A DNA stretch of 5,132 nt from Chloroflexota bacterium. GTDB lineage: Bacteria > Chloroflexota > Limnocylindria > Limnocylindrales > CSP1-4. Every line of letters begins with the position of its first letter. The stretch's first letter is position 1. The stretch covers positions 1 through 5,132 of the forward strand of contig JARXKQ010000115.1 of assembly GCA_030271555.1 (NCBI GenBank), given 5' to 3'. Positions 1 to 5,132 of the stretch are shown in pieces. Position numbers and translations under genes: made by a program. The notes under the pieces were generated by a model. That model was not told the origin of the DNA. It did no database searches and worked only from the letters and a program-made list of their open reading frames with translations.

Positions 1-190
1 CGACCAGTCCGGCGAAGAACGGCTTCTCGCGGTGAACGGCGTAGTGCTCCTCGGCGAGCGCGCGGTCGGCGTGAGCCAGCTTCATGCCCACGATGCGCAG
101 TCCGCGCACCTCGTAGCGGTCGACGATCTTGCCGATCAGCTGTCGCTGCACGGCGTCGGGCTTGATCAGGATCAGTGTTCGTTCGGTCAC
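1..190 (-). CDS. ndk: Nucleoside diphosphate kinase, N-terminal part (runs off the left edge)
   Basis: Ndk moves the gamma-phosphate of ATP to nucleoside diphosphates through a phosphohistidine intermediate and balances the cytoplasmic NTP and dNTP pools. The 63 visible residues begin MTERTLILIKPDAV and match the family start. Lys10 lies in the KPDAV motif, and the segment HYAVHREKPFF (residues 49-59) carries the conserved Tyr and Phe positions of the nucleotide site. The catalytic histidine (NxxHGSD motif, near residue 118 in the family) lies beyond the left edge, so activity cannot be judged. The start is GTG at 190-188. A good ribosome-binding site, AGAGGGAG (202-195), lies four bases upstream and overlaps the stop codon of the M16 peptidase gene, leaving a gap of only 10 bases. 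The two genes are therefore very probably one transcript with coupled translation. The product call is secure; about half of the usual 135-150 residues is visible. Confidence 0.95.
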   Translation of the reverse strand, partial: MTERTLILIKPDAVQRQLIGKIVDRYEVRGLRIVGMKLAHADRALAEEHYAVHREKPFFAGLV

Positions 191-200
191 TGGACTCCCT

Positions 201-1478
201 CTAGCTCAGATGCAAGACGCGTTCGAGGCTCTTGGTGGTGCCGCGCGGCGAGATGACCGCCGCGGCCAGGCGATCGTCGGTGAACAACCTGGCGGCGAGG
301 GCCTGAATCCCCGCCGGTGTGACCTCGTTGAGCTCCGTCAGCGCCTGGTCGAGCGTCAGCACGCGGTCGTGCAACGCCTCCTGGACACCCAGCCAGGCTG
401 ACAGATGGCGGCTCTCCTCGAGGCGCAGCTCAAGGCGGCCGCTCGCATAGGCCCGCGCGCGATCAAGCTCGTCGGTCGCGACCGGCTCGTCGACCATGCG
501 GCGCAGTTCGACCAAGATCGCCTCGACCGCTGCGTCGAGATCGGCTGGGTCAACGCCGGCATAGACCTGCAAGGTCCCGCAGTCGGCGTAGTCGGTCTGG
601 AAGGAATGGACGTCGTAAGTCAGGCCGGCCTCTTCGCGCAGTTGCTGGAAGAGTCGCGACGACGAGCCCTCGCCCAGGATGGTGTTGAGCATCTCGAGCG
701 TCCACTGGTCAGGATCGTCGCGGCGCAGTCCGGGCACGCCCAGCACGAGGTGCGCCTGGGCCAGGTCCCGGTTCTCAACGCTTAGCCGCCCGACGGGCAG
801 CGCGGGCGCCGCGGCAACGGTAGGCATGACGCCATTGCCTGTGCCGACGTTGCGCTTTACCAGGTCGACGACCGTCTCGTGATCGAGGTTGCCCGCCACC
901 GCAACGACCGTGTTAGATGGCTTGTACATATCCGACCAGAACGTCTTGATGTCATCGACGCCCAGGCCGCGCACGCTGGCCTCGTCGCCGGCGATCTCCC
1001 AGCCAAGCGGCGTATCTCCGAAGAACGCGCGGTCGAACAGGTTGAACACGTACTGGCCCGGGTCGTCCTGGTAGGAGCGGATCTCCTCGACGATGATGTC
1101 GCGCTCCCGGGCGATGTCGGCCTCGCGCAGCAGCGGTCGAAAGACGAGCTCTGACAGGACGCCGAACGCCCGCTCGGCCTCGCGCACTGGCAAGCGCGTC
1201 CAGTAGACAGTCGACTCGCGGTCCGTGGCCGCGTTCGACGAACCGCCGCAGCCCTCGATCGCCTCGCTCACGGCGCGCGTCGTGGGATAGGCGCGCGTGC
1301 CTTTGAAGGTGACGTGCTCCATGAAGTGCGCCACGCCGGCGCGCCCGGGCGTCTCAAGCCGTGACCCGGCAAGCACGTAGATCGCGACCGACAGGGAGCG
1401 GGTGCCCGGGAGCTGCGCCGAGATGACGCGCGGCCCGTCGTCGATCGCGGTGCGTTGGAACGGCGCGTGGTCAGTCAT
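201..1478 (-). CDS. M16 family zinc metallopeptidase (mitochondrial-processing-peptidase-like)
   Basis: This 425-residue protein has the two-lobed layout of single-chain bacterial M16B peptidases. The inverted zinc motif HFMEH is at residues 51-55 (His51 and His55 bind zinc, Glu54 is the base). The distal zinc-ligand glutamate falls in VEEI (Glu131/132), which agrees with the family spacing HxxEH-x76-E. The second lobe holds SSSRLFQQLREEAGLTYDVHS-like sequence at 272-292, including the Arg281/Tyr288 pair typical of active subunits, so both halves of the site are on one chain. No signal peptide or membrane segment is visible, so a cytoplasmic enzyme is expected. The length matches B. subtilis YmxG/MlpA-type proteins (about 410-430). 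The physiological substrate cannot be read from sequence. The ATG start at 1478 has only a weak ribosome-binding site, but the N-terminus aligns with the family without excess. Ndk follows after 10 bases. Confidence 0.93.
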   Translation of the reverse strand: MTDHAPFQRTAIDDGPRVISAQLPGTRSLSVAIYVLAGSRLETPGRAGVAHFMEHVTFKGTRAYPTTRAVSEAIEGCGGSSNAATDRESTVYWTRLPVREAERAFGVLSELVFRPLLREADIARERDIIVEEIRSYQDDPGQYVFNLFDRAFFGDTPLGWEIAGDEASVRGLGVDDIKTFWSDMYKPSNTVVAVAGNLDHETVVDLVKRNVGTGNGVMPTVAAAPALPVGRLSVENRDLAQAHLVLGVPGLRRDDPDQWTLEMLNTILGEGSSSRLFQQLREEAGLTYDVHSFQTDYADCGTLQVYAGVDPADLDAAVEAILVELRRMVDEPVATDELDRARAYASGRLELRLEESRHLSAWLGVQEALHDRVLTLDQALTELNEVTPAGIQALAARLFTDDRLAAAVISPRGTTKSLERVLHLS

Positions 1479-1487
1479 CGGCCCGGA

Positions 1488-1493
1488 ATGCTA
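1488..1493 (-). promoter_or_regulatory. Possible -10 element upstream of the M16 peptidase gene
   Basis: On the minus strand the hexamer TAGCAT lies nine bases before the ATG at 1478. It matches the bacterial -10 consensus TATAAT at four of six positions. Transcription starting 6-8 bases downstream would leave almost no leader, which fits the lack of a strong ribosome-binding site. No -35 hexamer resembling TTGACA is visible at 16-18 bases. The same hexamer occurs in front of the unknown gene at 3511. This is a weak prediction by eye. Confidence 0.25.
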
Positions 1494-1497
1494 CACA

Positions 1498-1517
1498 CGC
1501 GGCCCCGAAAAGCCGCG
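1498..1517 (-). repeat. Inverted repeat, 6-bp stem, loop of 8
   Basis: CGCGGC (1498-1503) pairs perfectly with GCCGCG (1512-1517). The loop on the minus strand begins TTTTC. It is the third and last inverted repeat met by transcription leaving the permease gene, and it sits just upstream of the putative -10 of the M16 peptidase gene. It could help end transcription or affect the promoter. A short GC stem like this can also arise by chance at this base composition. Confidence 0.35.
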
Positions 1518-1525
1518 GAAACACG

Positions 1526-1559
1526 CACGCCGGGCCCGGATGGGACCGAGCCCGGCGTG
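1526..1559 (-). terminator. Strong hairpin after the permease gene, candidate terminator
   Basis: A perfect 10-bp stem pairs CACGCCGGGC (1526-1535) with GCCCGGCGTG (1550-1559). Three further pairs (1537-1539 with 1546-1548) extend it past a single mismatch to a 6-base loop. It lies about 70 bases beyond the permease stop codon and before the M16 peptidase start, the expected place for a terminator. On the minus strand it is followed by CGTGTTTCC, so the U-tract is poor. It may therefore be an incomplete intrinsic terminator, or a 3'-end stabilising stem. Confidence 0.5.
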
Positions 1560-1568
1560 GGTATAAGT

Positions 1569-1594
1569 GCTGGCCGCCGTGGGGTTCGGCCAGC
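1569..1594 (-). repeat. Inverted repeat, 8-bp stem, first of three after the permease gene
   Basis: GCTGGCCG (1569-1576) pairs perfectly with CGGCCAGC (1587-1594) around a 10-base loop. An alternative, mutually exclusive pairing joins CCAGC (1590-1594) to GCTGG (1602-1606). On the minus strand it is followed by ACTTATAC rather than a U-run, so it is not a clean intrinsic terminator. With the hairpins at 1526-1559 and 1498-1517 it makes the whole 1479-1628 gap highly structured; I see no gene in that gap. Confidence 0.4.
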
Positions 1595-1628
1595 CTGAAA
1601 AGCTGGTTGATCGGTCGGGTCGGTGCCT

Positions 1629-2972
1629 CTAGGCGGCTGGAGGCGGGGCGATGATGCCCGAGATCCAGGCCGTCAGGAAGTAGACGACGAACGCGATCGC
1701 GACGAGCCACATGAGCCAATGGACCTCGGCCCACTTGCCCCTGACGACCTTCAGGAAGACCCAGCTGATGAAGCCGGCACCGATGCCCACGGTGATGTTG
1801 AAGGTCAGGGGCATGAGGATCATGGTCAGCATGGCCGGCAGGCCATCTTCGACGTCGTCCACCGGGATGTCCTTGACGAGCCGGAACATCAGGTAGCCGA
1901 CGAGAACGAGCGCTGGCGCGGTGGCGACGCTGGGGATGAGCTGCGTCAACGGTGCCAGCAGGATGGCGAACAGGAAGAGCACGCCGGTCACGACTGACGT
2001 CAGGCCGGTGCGGCCACCCTCCGCCACGCCCGCGGCACTCTCGATGTAGGTCGTGTTCGACGACACACCGGCGAAACCGCCGGCGATTGCGGCCACGCTG
2101 TCGACCGCAAGAACGCGGCCAACACCGGGGACCGACCCGTCGGGCCGGGCCAGGCCCGCCTCAGCGGAGATGCCGGTGACCGTGCCCATGGTGTCGAAGA
2201 AGTCGGACAGCATGATCGCGAAGACCGTCAGGACCGCAACCAGGATGTTCAGCTTGGTGAAGATCTGCAGCGGATCCTGGAGGCCCAGACCAAGCGTCGA
2301 AAAGCTGGGCGCCAGGGTCAGGTTGTCCGGCAGCGTCGTTACGCCGGCGACGAACGCGATGATCGACGTGGCGATGATCGAGATGATCAGCGCGCCGCGG
2401 ATCTTCATCGCGTACAGGCCGAAAGTGATGAGCAGGCCGATCAGGAAGACGAACTGCGCCGGCGAGTTCGGGAAGGAGACGCCGACGACCGGCACGCCCT
2501 GCGTGATCAGCCCACCGTCGACGAAACCAATGAACAGGATGAAGAGACCGATGCCGACGCCGATCGCGCGCTTGAGCGAGAGCGGAACGGCATTCATGAT
2601 CGCCTCGCGCAAGCCGACGAGGACGAGCACCAGGATGACGATGCCCTCAATGAGGACGACGCCCATCGCGCCCGCGGCGGACAGGCCCATGCCGGTCAGC
2701 TGGAAGGCGACGATCGCGTTGAGGCCGAGGCCGGCGGCGAGAGCGAACGGATAGTTCGCGATGACGCCCATGGCGATGGTCATCACGCCCGCGACGAGCG
2801 CCGTGCCCGACGCGACTGCCACCGGATCGAGGCCGAGCGGCCCGGCGATGATGTTGGGGTTCAGGAAAATGATGTACGCCATGACCATGAACGTCGTGAC
2901 GCCGGCGCGGACTTCGGTCGTCCACGTGGTGCCGCGCTCGCTCAGCTTGAAAAAGGAAGCAATCGCTTCCAA
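1629..2972 (-). CDS. NCS2 family purine permease, AzgA (guanine/hypoxanthine/adenine) type
   Basis: This inner-membrane transporter probably imports purine bases by proton symport. From the chosen start it has 447 residues, the usual AzgA-family length (430-450). It opens like other family members, with FFKLSERGTTWTTEVRAGVTTF-like sequence at 7-28, then AYIIFLNPNI (32-41) and AAGLGLNA (79-86). The family signatures DFFDTMGT (257-264) and GVSSNTTYIESAAGV (302-316) are intact, and about a dozen hydrophobic spans cover the chain. These features separate AzgA (PbuG, PbuO, GhxP, AdeP relatives) from the UraA/XanQ branch; which purine is preferred cannot be told. I place the start at TTG 2972-2970. 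It has an excellent ribosome-binding site, GAGGGAGGAG, about seven bases upstream, and the protein then begins at the family's natural N-terminus. A longer frame back to a TTG at 3050 adds 26 low-complexity residues that relatives lack. The unknown gene upstream ends 74 bases before it. Confidence 0.94.
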   Translation of the reverse strand: MEAIASFFKLSERGTTWTTEVRAGVTTFMVMAYIIFLNPNIIAGPLGLDPVAVASGTALVAGVMTIAMGVIANYPFALAAGLGLNAIVAFQLTGMGLSAAGAMGVVLIEGIVILVLVLVGLREAIMNAVPLSLKRAIGVGIGLFILFIGFVDGGLITQGVPVVGVSFPNSPAQFVFLIGLLITFGLYAMKIRGALIISIIATSIIAFVAGVTTLPDNLTLAPSFSTLGLGLQDPLQIFTKLNILVAVLTVFAIMLSDFFDTMGTVTGISAEAGLARPDGSVPGVGRVLAVDSVAAIAGGFAGVSSNTTYIESAAGVAEGGRTGLTSVVTGVLFLFAILLAPLTQLIPSVATAPALVLVGYLMFRLVKDIPVDDVEDGLPAMLTMILMPLTFNITVGIGAGFISWVFLKVVRGKWAEVHWLMWLVAIAFVVYFLTAWISGIIAPPPAA

Positions 2973-2978
2973 GGTCGC

Positions 2979-2990
2979 ACTCCTCCCTCT
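2979..2990 (-). promoter_or_regulatory. Ribosome-binding site that fixes the TTG start of the permease
   Basis: On the minus strand the sequence AGAGGGAGGAGT ends six bases before the TTG at 2972. It is the strongest Shine-Dalgarno match near any start in the window, and it decides between this start and the TTG at 3050. Confidence 0.7.
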
Positions 2991-2995
2991 ATTGC

Positions 2996-3046
2996 GGGCA
3001 CGCGGCGCGTACCCGTCTCCCTCCTGCTGGCAGCCGCAGCGGCTGC
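2996..3046 (-). repeat. Two small inverted repeats between the unknown gene and the permease
   Basis: GCAGCC (3030-3035) pairs with GGCTGC (3041-3046), directly after the stop codon of the unknown gene. GGGCACGC (2996-3003) pairs with GCGTACCC (3007-3014) with one mismatch, just upstream of the permease ribosome-binding site. Neither is followed by a U-run, so I do not call a terminator. They could be a weak leader structure or processing site, or chance pairing in GC-rich DNA. Confidence 0.3.
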
Positions 3047-3511
3047 TCAACTCCCTTCTTGACCCTCTCCCGCAGCCTCGCTGCTGTCCCCGCCATCGAG
3101 CGTGCTGAGCTCCATCTGGACGTAGTCCGATGAAGCGGGAAAGGCAAAGCGTTGCTGTTCGGGCTCGTCGGCGGTAGTGCGTCCGACGGGCGCGAACTCG
3201 ACCGTGATCCGTTCGTCACCCTGGACCAGCGTGTAGACGATGAGCTGGTCGGGGCGCGTCTCAAACTCGAGGTGCTCGAACGAGTCGATATTCAGGCAGA
3301 TAGAGAGTGGGGTGAAGAAGGTGGAGACTTCGGGCCGGTCGACGACGATGCGTTCGACCCAGCCGGTGCCGAAGGAGATGAGGCCCGCGCCGCGGAAGTA
3401 ACGGTAGGACACGGTCTGCTTGAGCAGCGGGCGCAGCAGGTTGTAGATATCGGTGGGGCTCGAGACAAGGCCGCTATTCACGAAGAACTTCGCTGGCGGC
3501 TCGAGCGACAC
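3047..3511 (-). CDS. Protein of unknown function, about 154 residues
   Basis: I do not recognise this protein's family. It looks real: it is an open frame with normal composition, a good ribosome-binding site and a sensible place in the gene order. From the GTG start at 3511 (ribosome-binding site GAGGAGG a few bases upstream) it has 154 residues. An ATG at 3550 would add 13 mostly basic residues but has no ribosome-binding site. The core (about 5-110) alternates hydrophobic and polar residues, as in a beta-rich domain. Notable stretches are DIYNLLRPLLKQ (21-32), YRYFRGAGLISFGTGWVERI (36-55, Gly and aromatic rich) and IVYTLVQGDERITVEF (91-106). The C-terminal tail from about residue 139 is acidic, Gly/Ser rich and probably disordered. 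There is no signal peptide, membrane span, cysteine pair or obvious catalytic motif. The permease follows 74 bases downstream on the same strand, and coaX diverges from it. Confidence 0.72.
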   Translation of the reverse strand: MSLEPPAKFFVNSGLVSSPTDIYNLLRPLLKQTVSYRYFRGAGLISFGTGWVERIVVDRPEVSTFFTPLSICLNIDSFEHLEFETRPDQLIVYTLVQGDERITVEFAPVGRTTADEPEQQRFAFPASSDYVQMELSTLDGGDSSEAAGEGQEGS

Positions 3512-3567
3512 GCTCCTCCTCAACCTGACGCTTGTCCGGCGCTCTCCCATCGCCTAGGACGTTGCGG

Positions 3568-3595
3568 ATGCTAGCGCGTCCAAACCGCCGCGCAA
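3568..3595 (-). promoter_or_regulatory. Possible promoter for the unknown gene (and permease)
   Basis: On the minus strand TTGCGC (3595-3590) is separated by 16 bases from TAGCAT (3573-3568). TAGCAT matches the -10 consensus at four of six positions and TTGCGC matches the -35 only in its TTG. Transcription would begin near 3561, leaving a leader of about 50 bases to the GTG at 3511. It lies within the 3551-3655 divergent region shared with coaX. Confidence 0.3.
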
Positions 3596-3642
3596 CGCCG
3601 ATTTCGCACTGGCCGGCAACCGGCGGACAAATCGTCGCCGCG

Positions 3643-3648
3643 TATTCT
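3643..3648 (+). promoter_or_regulatory. Putative -10 element placing coaX transcription at its start codon
   Basis: TATTCT matches the -10 consensus at four of six positions and is the most AT-rich hexamer in this GC-rich gap. Seven bases separate it from the GTG start of coaX at 3656, so transcription would begin at or next to the start codon. That fits the absence of any ribosome-binding site there. No clear -35 is visible. Confidence 0.42.
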
Positions 3649-3655
3649 TGGGCGC

Positions 3656-4450
3656 GTGATCCTCGCGATCGATGTTGGCAACACGAACATGCGCGTCGGG
3701 CTGGTCCGCGGCGGCGACGTGACCGCCGCGCGCCGCGCTCCCACGCGCGGCAACAGGAGCGCCGCGCACCTGGCGACAACGCTTGGTGCGCTGCTCGCCG
3801 AGGACGGCGTGGCGCTCACGGACGTCGAGTCGATCTTCGTCGCGAGCGTTGTTCCAAAGGTCACGGCCGCGCTACAGGAGCTTGCCGCGGAGCGCGGCAT
3901 CCGCCTGGTCAGCGCGGACCACTCCACCATCCCGATCGCCATTCGCGTCGACAACCCCGCGGCCGTCGGCAACGATCGTCTGGTCAACGCATACGCGGCG
4001 GGGTTGCTCCATGGGATGCCGGTGATCGTCATCGACCTCGGCACGGCCACAACCCTCGATGTCGTGGCGCCTGACGGCGCGTTCCTGGGCGGTGCCATCG
4101 CGCCCGGCCTGGGCCTGGGCCTCGAGGCCCTCTCCGAACACACCGCCCAGCTGCCGCAGGTCGCCCTCGAGCTGCCGGAGCGAGCCATCGGCACCGATAC
4201 CGTCAGCGCCATGCTCAGCGGCGCGGTGCTGGGCTACTTCGGCCTGGTGAAGGAGCTGGTGCGCCGGATCCGCGCCGAGATGGGCGCCGCCAAGCCCAAG
4301 GTCGTCCTCACGGGCGGACTGTCCGCACTGTCGTGGGCGCAGTCGATCCCGTCCGTCGACATCATCGATCCGCTGTTGACGCTGCGCGGCCTGGCACTGC
4401 TCGGGCGTGAGCTGGCCGCCAGGCCCAAACAGCCCAGGGTGCCCGAATGA
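3656..4450 (+). CDS. coaX: Type III pantothenate kinase
   Basis: CoaX phosphorylates pantothenate with ATP, the first step of coenzyme A synthesis. The type III enzyme belongs to the ASKHA fold, needs a monovalent cation and is not feedback-inhibited by CoA. The 264 residues match the family length (about 255-270). The phosphate-binding motif DVGNTN is at 6-11. The GNDR motif of the pantothenate pocket, with the presumed catalytic Asp107, is at 105-108. The second nucleotide motif DLGTATTLD is at 127-135, and GGAIAPG (145-151) is followed by the TAQLP segment (163-167). The C-terminal half carries IGTDTVSAMLSG (178-189) and VVLTGGLSAL (216-225). All key residues are present, so it should be active. 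The start is GTG at 3656, two codons before the DVGNTN-bearing strand as in relatives, with no ribosome-binding site but a -10-like TATTCT seven bases upstream. coaBC overlaps its stop by four bases. Confidence 0.97.
   Translation: MILAIDVGNTNMRVGLVRGGDVTAARRAPTRGNRSAAHLATTLGALLAEDGVALTDVESIFVASVVPKVTAALQELAAERGIRLVSADHSTIPIAIRVDNPAAVGNDRLVNAYAAGLLHGMPVIVIDLGTATTLDVVAPDGAFLGGAIAPGLGLGLEALSEHTAQLPQVALELPERAIGTDTVSAMLSGAVLGYFGLVKELVRRIRAEMGAAKPKVVLTGGLSALSWAQSIPSVDIIDPLLTLRGLALLGRELAARPKQPRVPE
4436..4441 (+). promoter_or_regulatory. Ribosome-binding site of coaBC inside the end of coaX
   Basis: AGGGTG lies five bases before the ATG at 4447, within the last codons of coaX. With the ATGA overlap it supports re-initiation by ribosomes finishing coaX, which would keep CoaX and CoaBC output linked. 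Confidence 0.55.
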
Positions 4451-5132
4451 GCAACCTCGAGGGCCGCCTCATTCTGTTGGGCGTCACCGGGTCCATCGCG
4501 GCCTACAAGAGCGCGGAGCTGGCGCGTGCCCTGACCGGCGCCGGCGCCGACGTCCAGACCCTCCTGAGTCGCAGCGCGTCGGCCTTCATCGGCGCGCTCA
4601 CCCTCGAGACGCTCACCCGCCGCCGGCCCATGCTCGACCCGCTTGAGCTGCTGCCCGACCAGCGCATTGGCCACATCGTCGCCGCGGACACCGCCGACGT
4701 GATCCTGGTCGCGCCCGCGACCGCGCGCTGGTTGGGCGCGATGGCCGCGGGTCTCGCCGACGACGTCATCACCGCGACGTGCCTCGCATCGCCCGCGCCG
4801 GTCATCGTCTGTCCGGCCATGGACGGCGACATGTGGCGTCATCCCGCGACGGTTCGCAACGTCGAAACCCTGCGCGGCTTTGGCTACACGATCGTTGAGC
4901 CCGAGGTGGGGCCGCTCGCATCCGGCCAAAGCGGCGTGGGCCGGCTGGCCGATACACCGGCCATCCTCGCGGCGCTCGAAAGGGTGCTCGAAGGACGGTC
5001 GATCAAACAACCTGACGCGGCTTTGCGACCCCCGGTGGTCATGCCGCAGCCTGCGTCCGACCTCGCCGGCTGGCGCGTCGTCGTCACCGCTGGCGGCACT
5101 GCGGAGGCGATCGATCCGGTGCGCTACATCGG
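4447..5132 (+). CDS. coaBC: Bifunctional phosphopantothenoylcysteine decarboxylase / phosphopantothenate-cysteine ligase, N-terminal part (runs off the right edge)
   Basis: CoaBC adds cysteine to 4'-phosphopantothenate (CoaB) and decarboxylates the product with FMN (CoaC), giving 4'-phosphopantetheine. The 228 visible residues contain the whole CoaC flavoprotein domain (about 7-180) and the first strand of CoaB (VVVTAGGTAEAIDPVRYI, 211-228), joined by a Pro-rich linker (183-206). CoaC features are the FMN-site GVTGSIAAYK (12-21), the catalytic His76 in GHIV (His75 of E. coli Dfp), APATA (89-93) and PAMDGDMW (123-130). By gapless alignment to E. coli Dfp at a constant offset of one, Asn125 is Asp126 and the Cys158 of the active-site flap is Ser159 (ASGQSG). 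The ATG overlaps the coaX stop. More than half of CoaB, including its CTP and dimer motifs, lies beyond the window. The identity is secure; the CoaC substitutions are described as a finding. Confidence 0.95.
   Translation, partial: MSNLEGRLILLGVTGSIAAYKSAELARALTGAGADVQTLLSRSASAFIGALTLETLTRRRPMLDPLELLPDQRIGHIVAADTADVILVAPATARWLGAMAAGLADDVITATCLASPAPVIVCPAMDGDMWRHPATVRNVETLRGFGYTIVEPEVGPLASGQSGVGRLADTPAILAALERVLEGRSIKQPDAALRPPVVMPQPASDLAGWRVVVTAGGTAEAIDPVRYI

Noticed and set aside
1561..1566. TTATAC on the minus strand (TATAAG on plus) as a promoter -10
   Set aside because: No -35 match lies at 16-18 bases (CCGAAC at 17), it is wedged between two hairpins, and no plus-strand gene starts downstream. 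It could still serve the peptidase gene, but the support is too weak to list.
1471..1734. Minus-strand open frame over the end of the permease and the intergenic gap
   Set aside because: It overlaps the permease C-terminus in another frame and crosses the hairpin region, and its sequence is Arg/His/Pro-rich with no family resemblance.
2053..2754. Long plus-strand open frame (233 codons) opposite the permease
   Set aside because: It is antisense to conserved AzgA signatures, has Pro/Thr/Arg/Met-rich composition and shows no recognisable domain.
2973..3046. Purine riboswitch in front of the purine permease
   Set aside because: The 74-base gap is very GC-rich and lacks the three-way junction and the conserved loop and core sequences of the purine aptamer. 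Only two small hairpins are present.
3512..3550. ATG at 3550 as the start of the unknown gene
   Set aside because: It has no ribosome-binding site and would add 13 basic residues encoded over the GAGGAGG site that serves the GTG at 3511. It is kept only as an alternative.
3571..4212. Long minus-strand open frame (213 codons) opposite coaX
   Set aside because: The plus-strand frame carries every CoaX motif. The antisense frame is low-complexity Ala/Arg/Ser/Thr sequence, as GC-rich DNA gives in shadow frames.
4234..5010. Minus-strand open frame (258 codons) spanning the end of coaX and coaBC
   Set aside because: It runs antisense across two well-supported CoA genes and has Arg/Gly/Asp-rich composition without motifs.

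Overview
The window is a GC-rich (roughly two-thirds G+C by eye) bacterial chromosomal segment that carries housekeeping metabolism. I see no phage, transposon, CRISPR array, tRNA or rRNA. Three features fit a high-GC lineage such as Chloroflexota or a relative: GTG and TTG starts, an apparently leaderless coaX, and CoaBC and purine-permease sequences unlike the enterobacterial forms. This placement is an inference; no marker gene in the window settles it.

Layout. On the minus strand, read from right to left, lie an unrecognised ~154-residue protein (3511-3047), an AzgA-type NCS2 purine permease (2972-1629), a hairpin-rich 150-base gap, a cytoplasmic M16 zinc peptidase (1478-201) and the 5' part of ndk, nucleoside diphosphate kinase (190 to the left edge). 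On the plus strand, starting from the divergent intergenic region at 3551-3655, lie coaX, type III pantothenate kinase (3656-4450), and coaBC (4447 to the right edge). coaBC overlaps coaX by four bases, as ATGA.

Function. CoaX phosphorylates pantothenate. CoaBC then adds cysteine (CoaB) and decarboxylates the product (CoaC) to 4'-phosphopantetheine, so the right third encodes the first three steps of coenzyme A synthesis as one translationally coupled unit. The left side holds two nucleotide-related functions, purine base uptake (permease) and NTP balancing (Ndk), separated by a processing-type peptidase that is probably co-transcribed with ndk. The unknown protein precedes the permease on the same strand and may share its transcript.

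Points worth a second look are two changed catalytic positions in the CoaC domain (Asn to Asp and Cys to Ser by E. coli numbering), a probable leaderless coaX mRNA, the unknown protein beside the permease, and three inverted repeats in a row between the permease and the peptidase. I did not find a convincing new biological system here.
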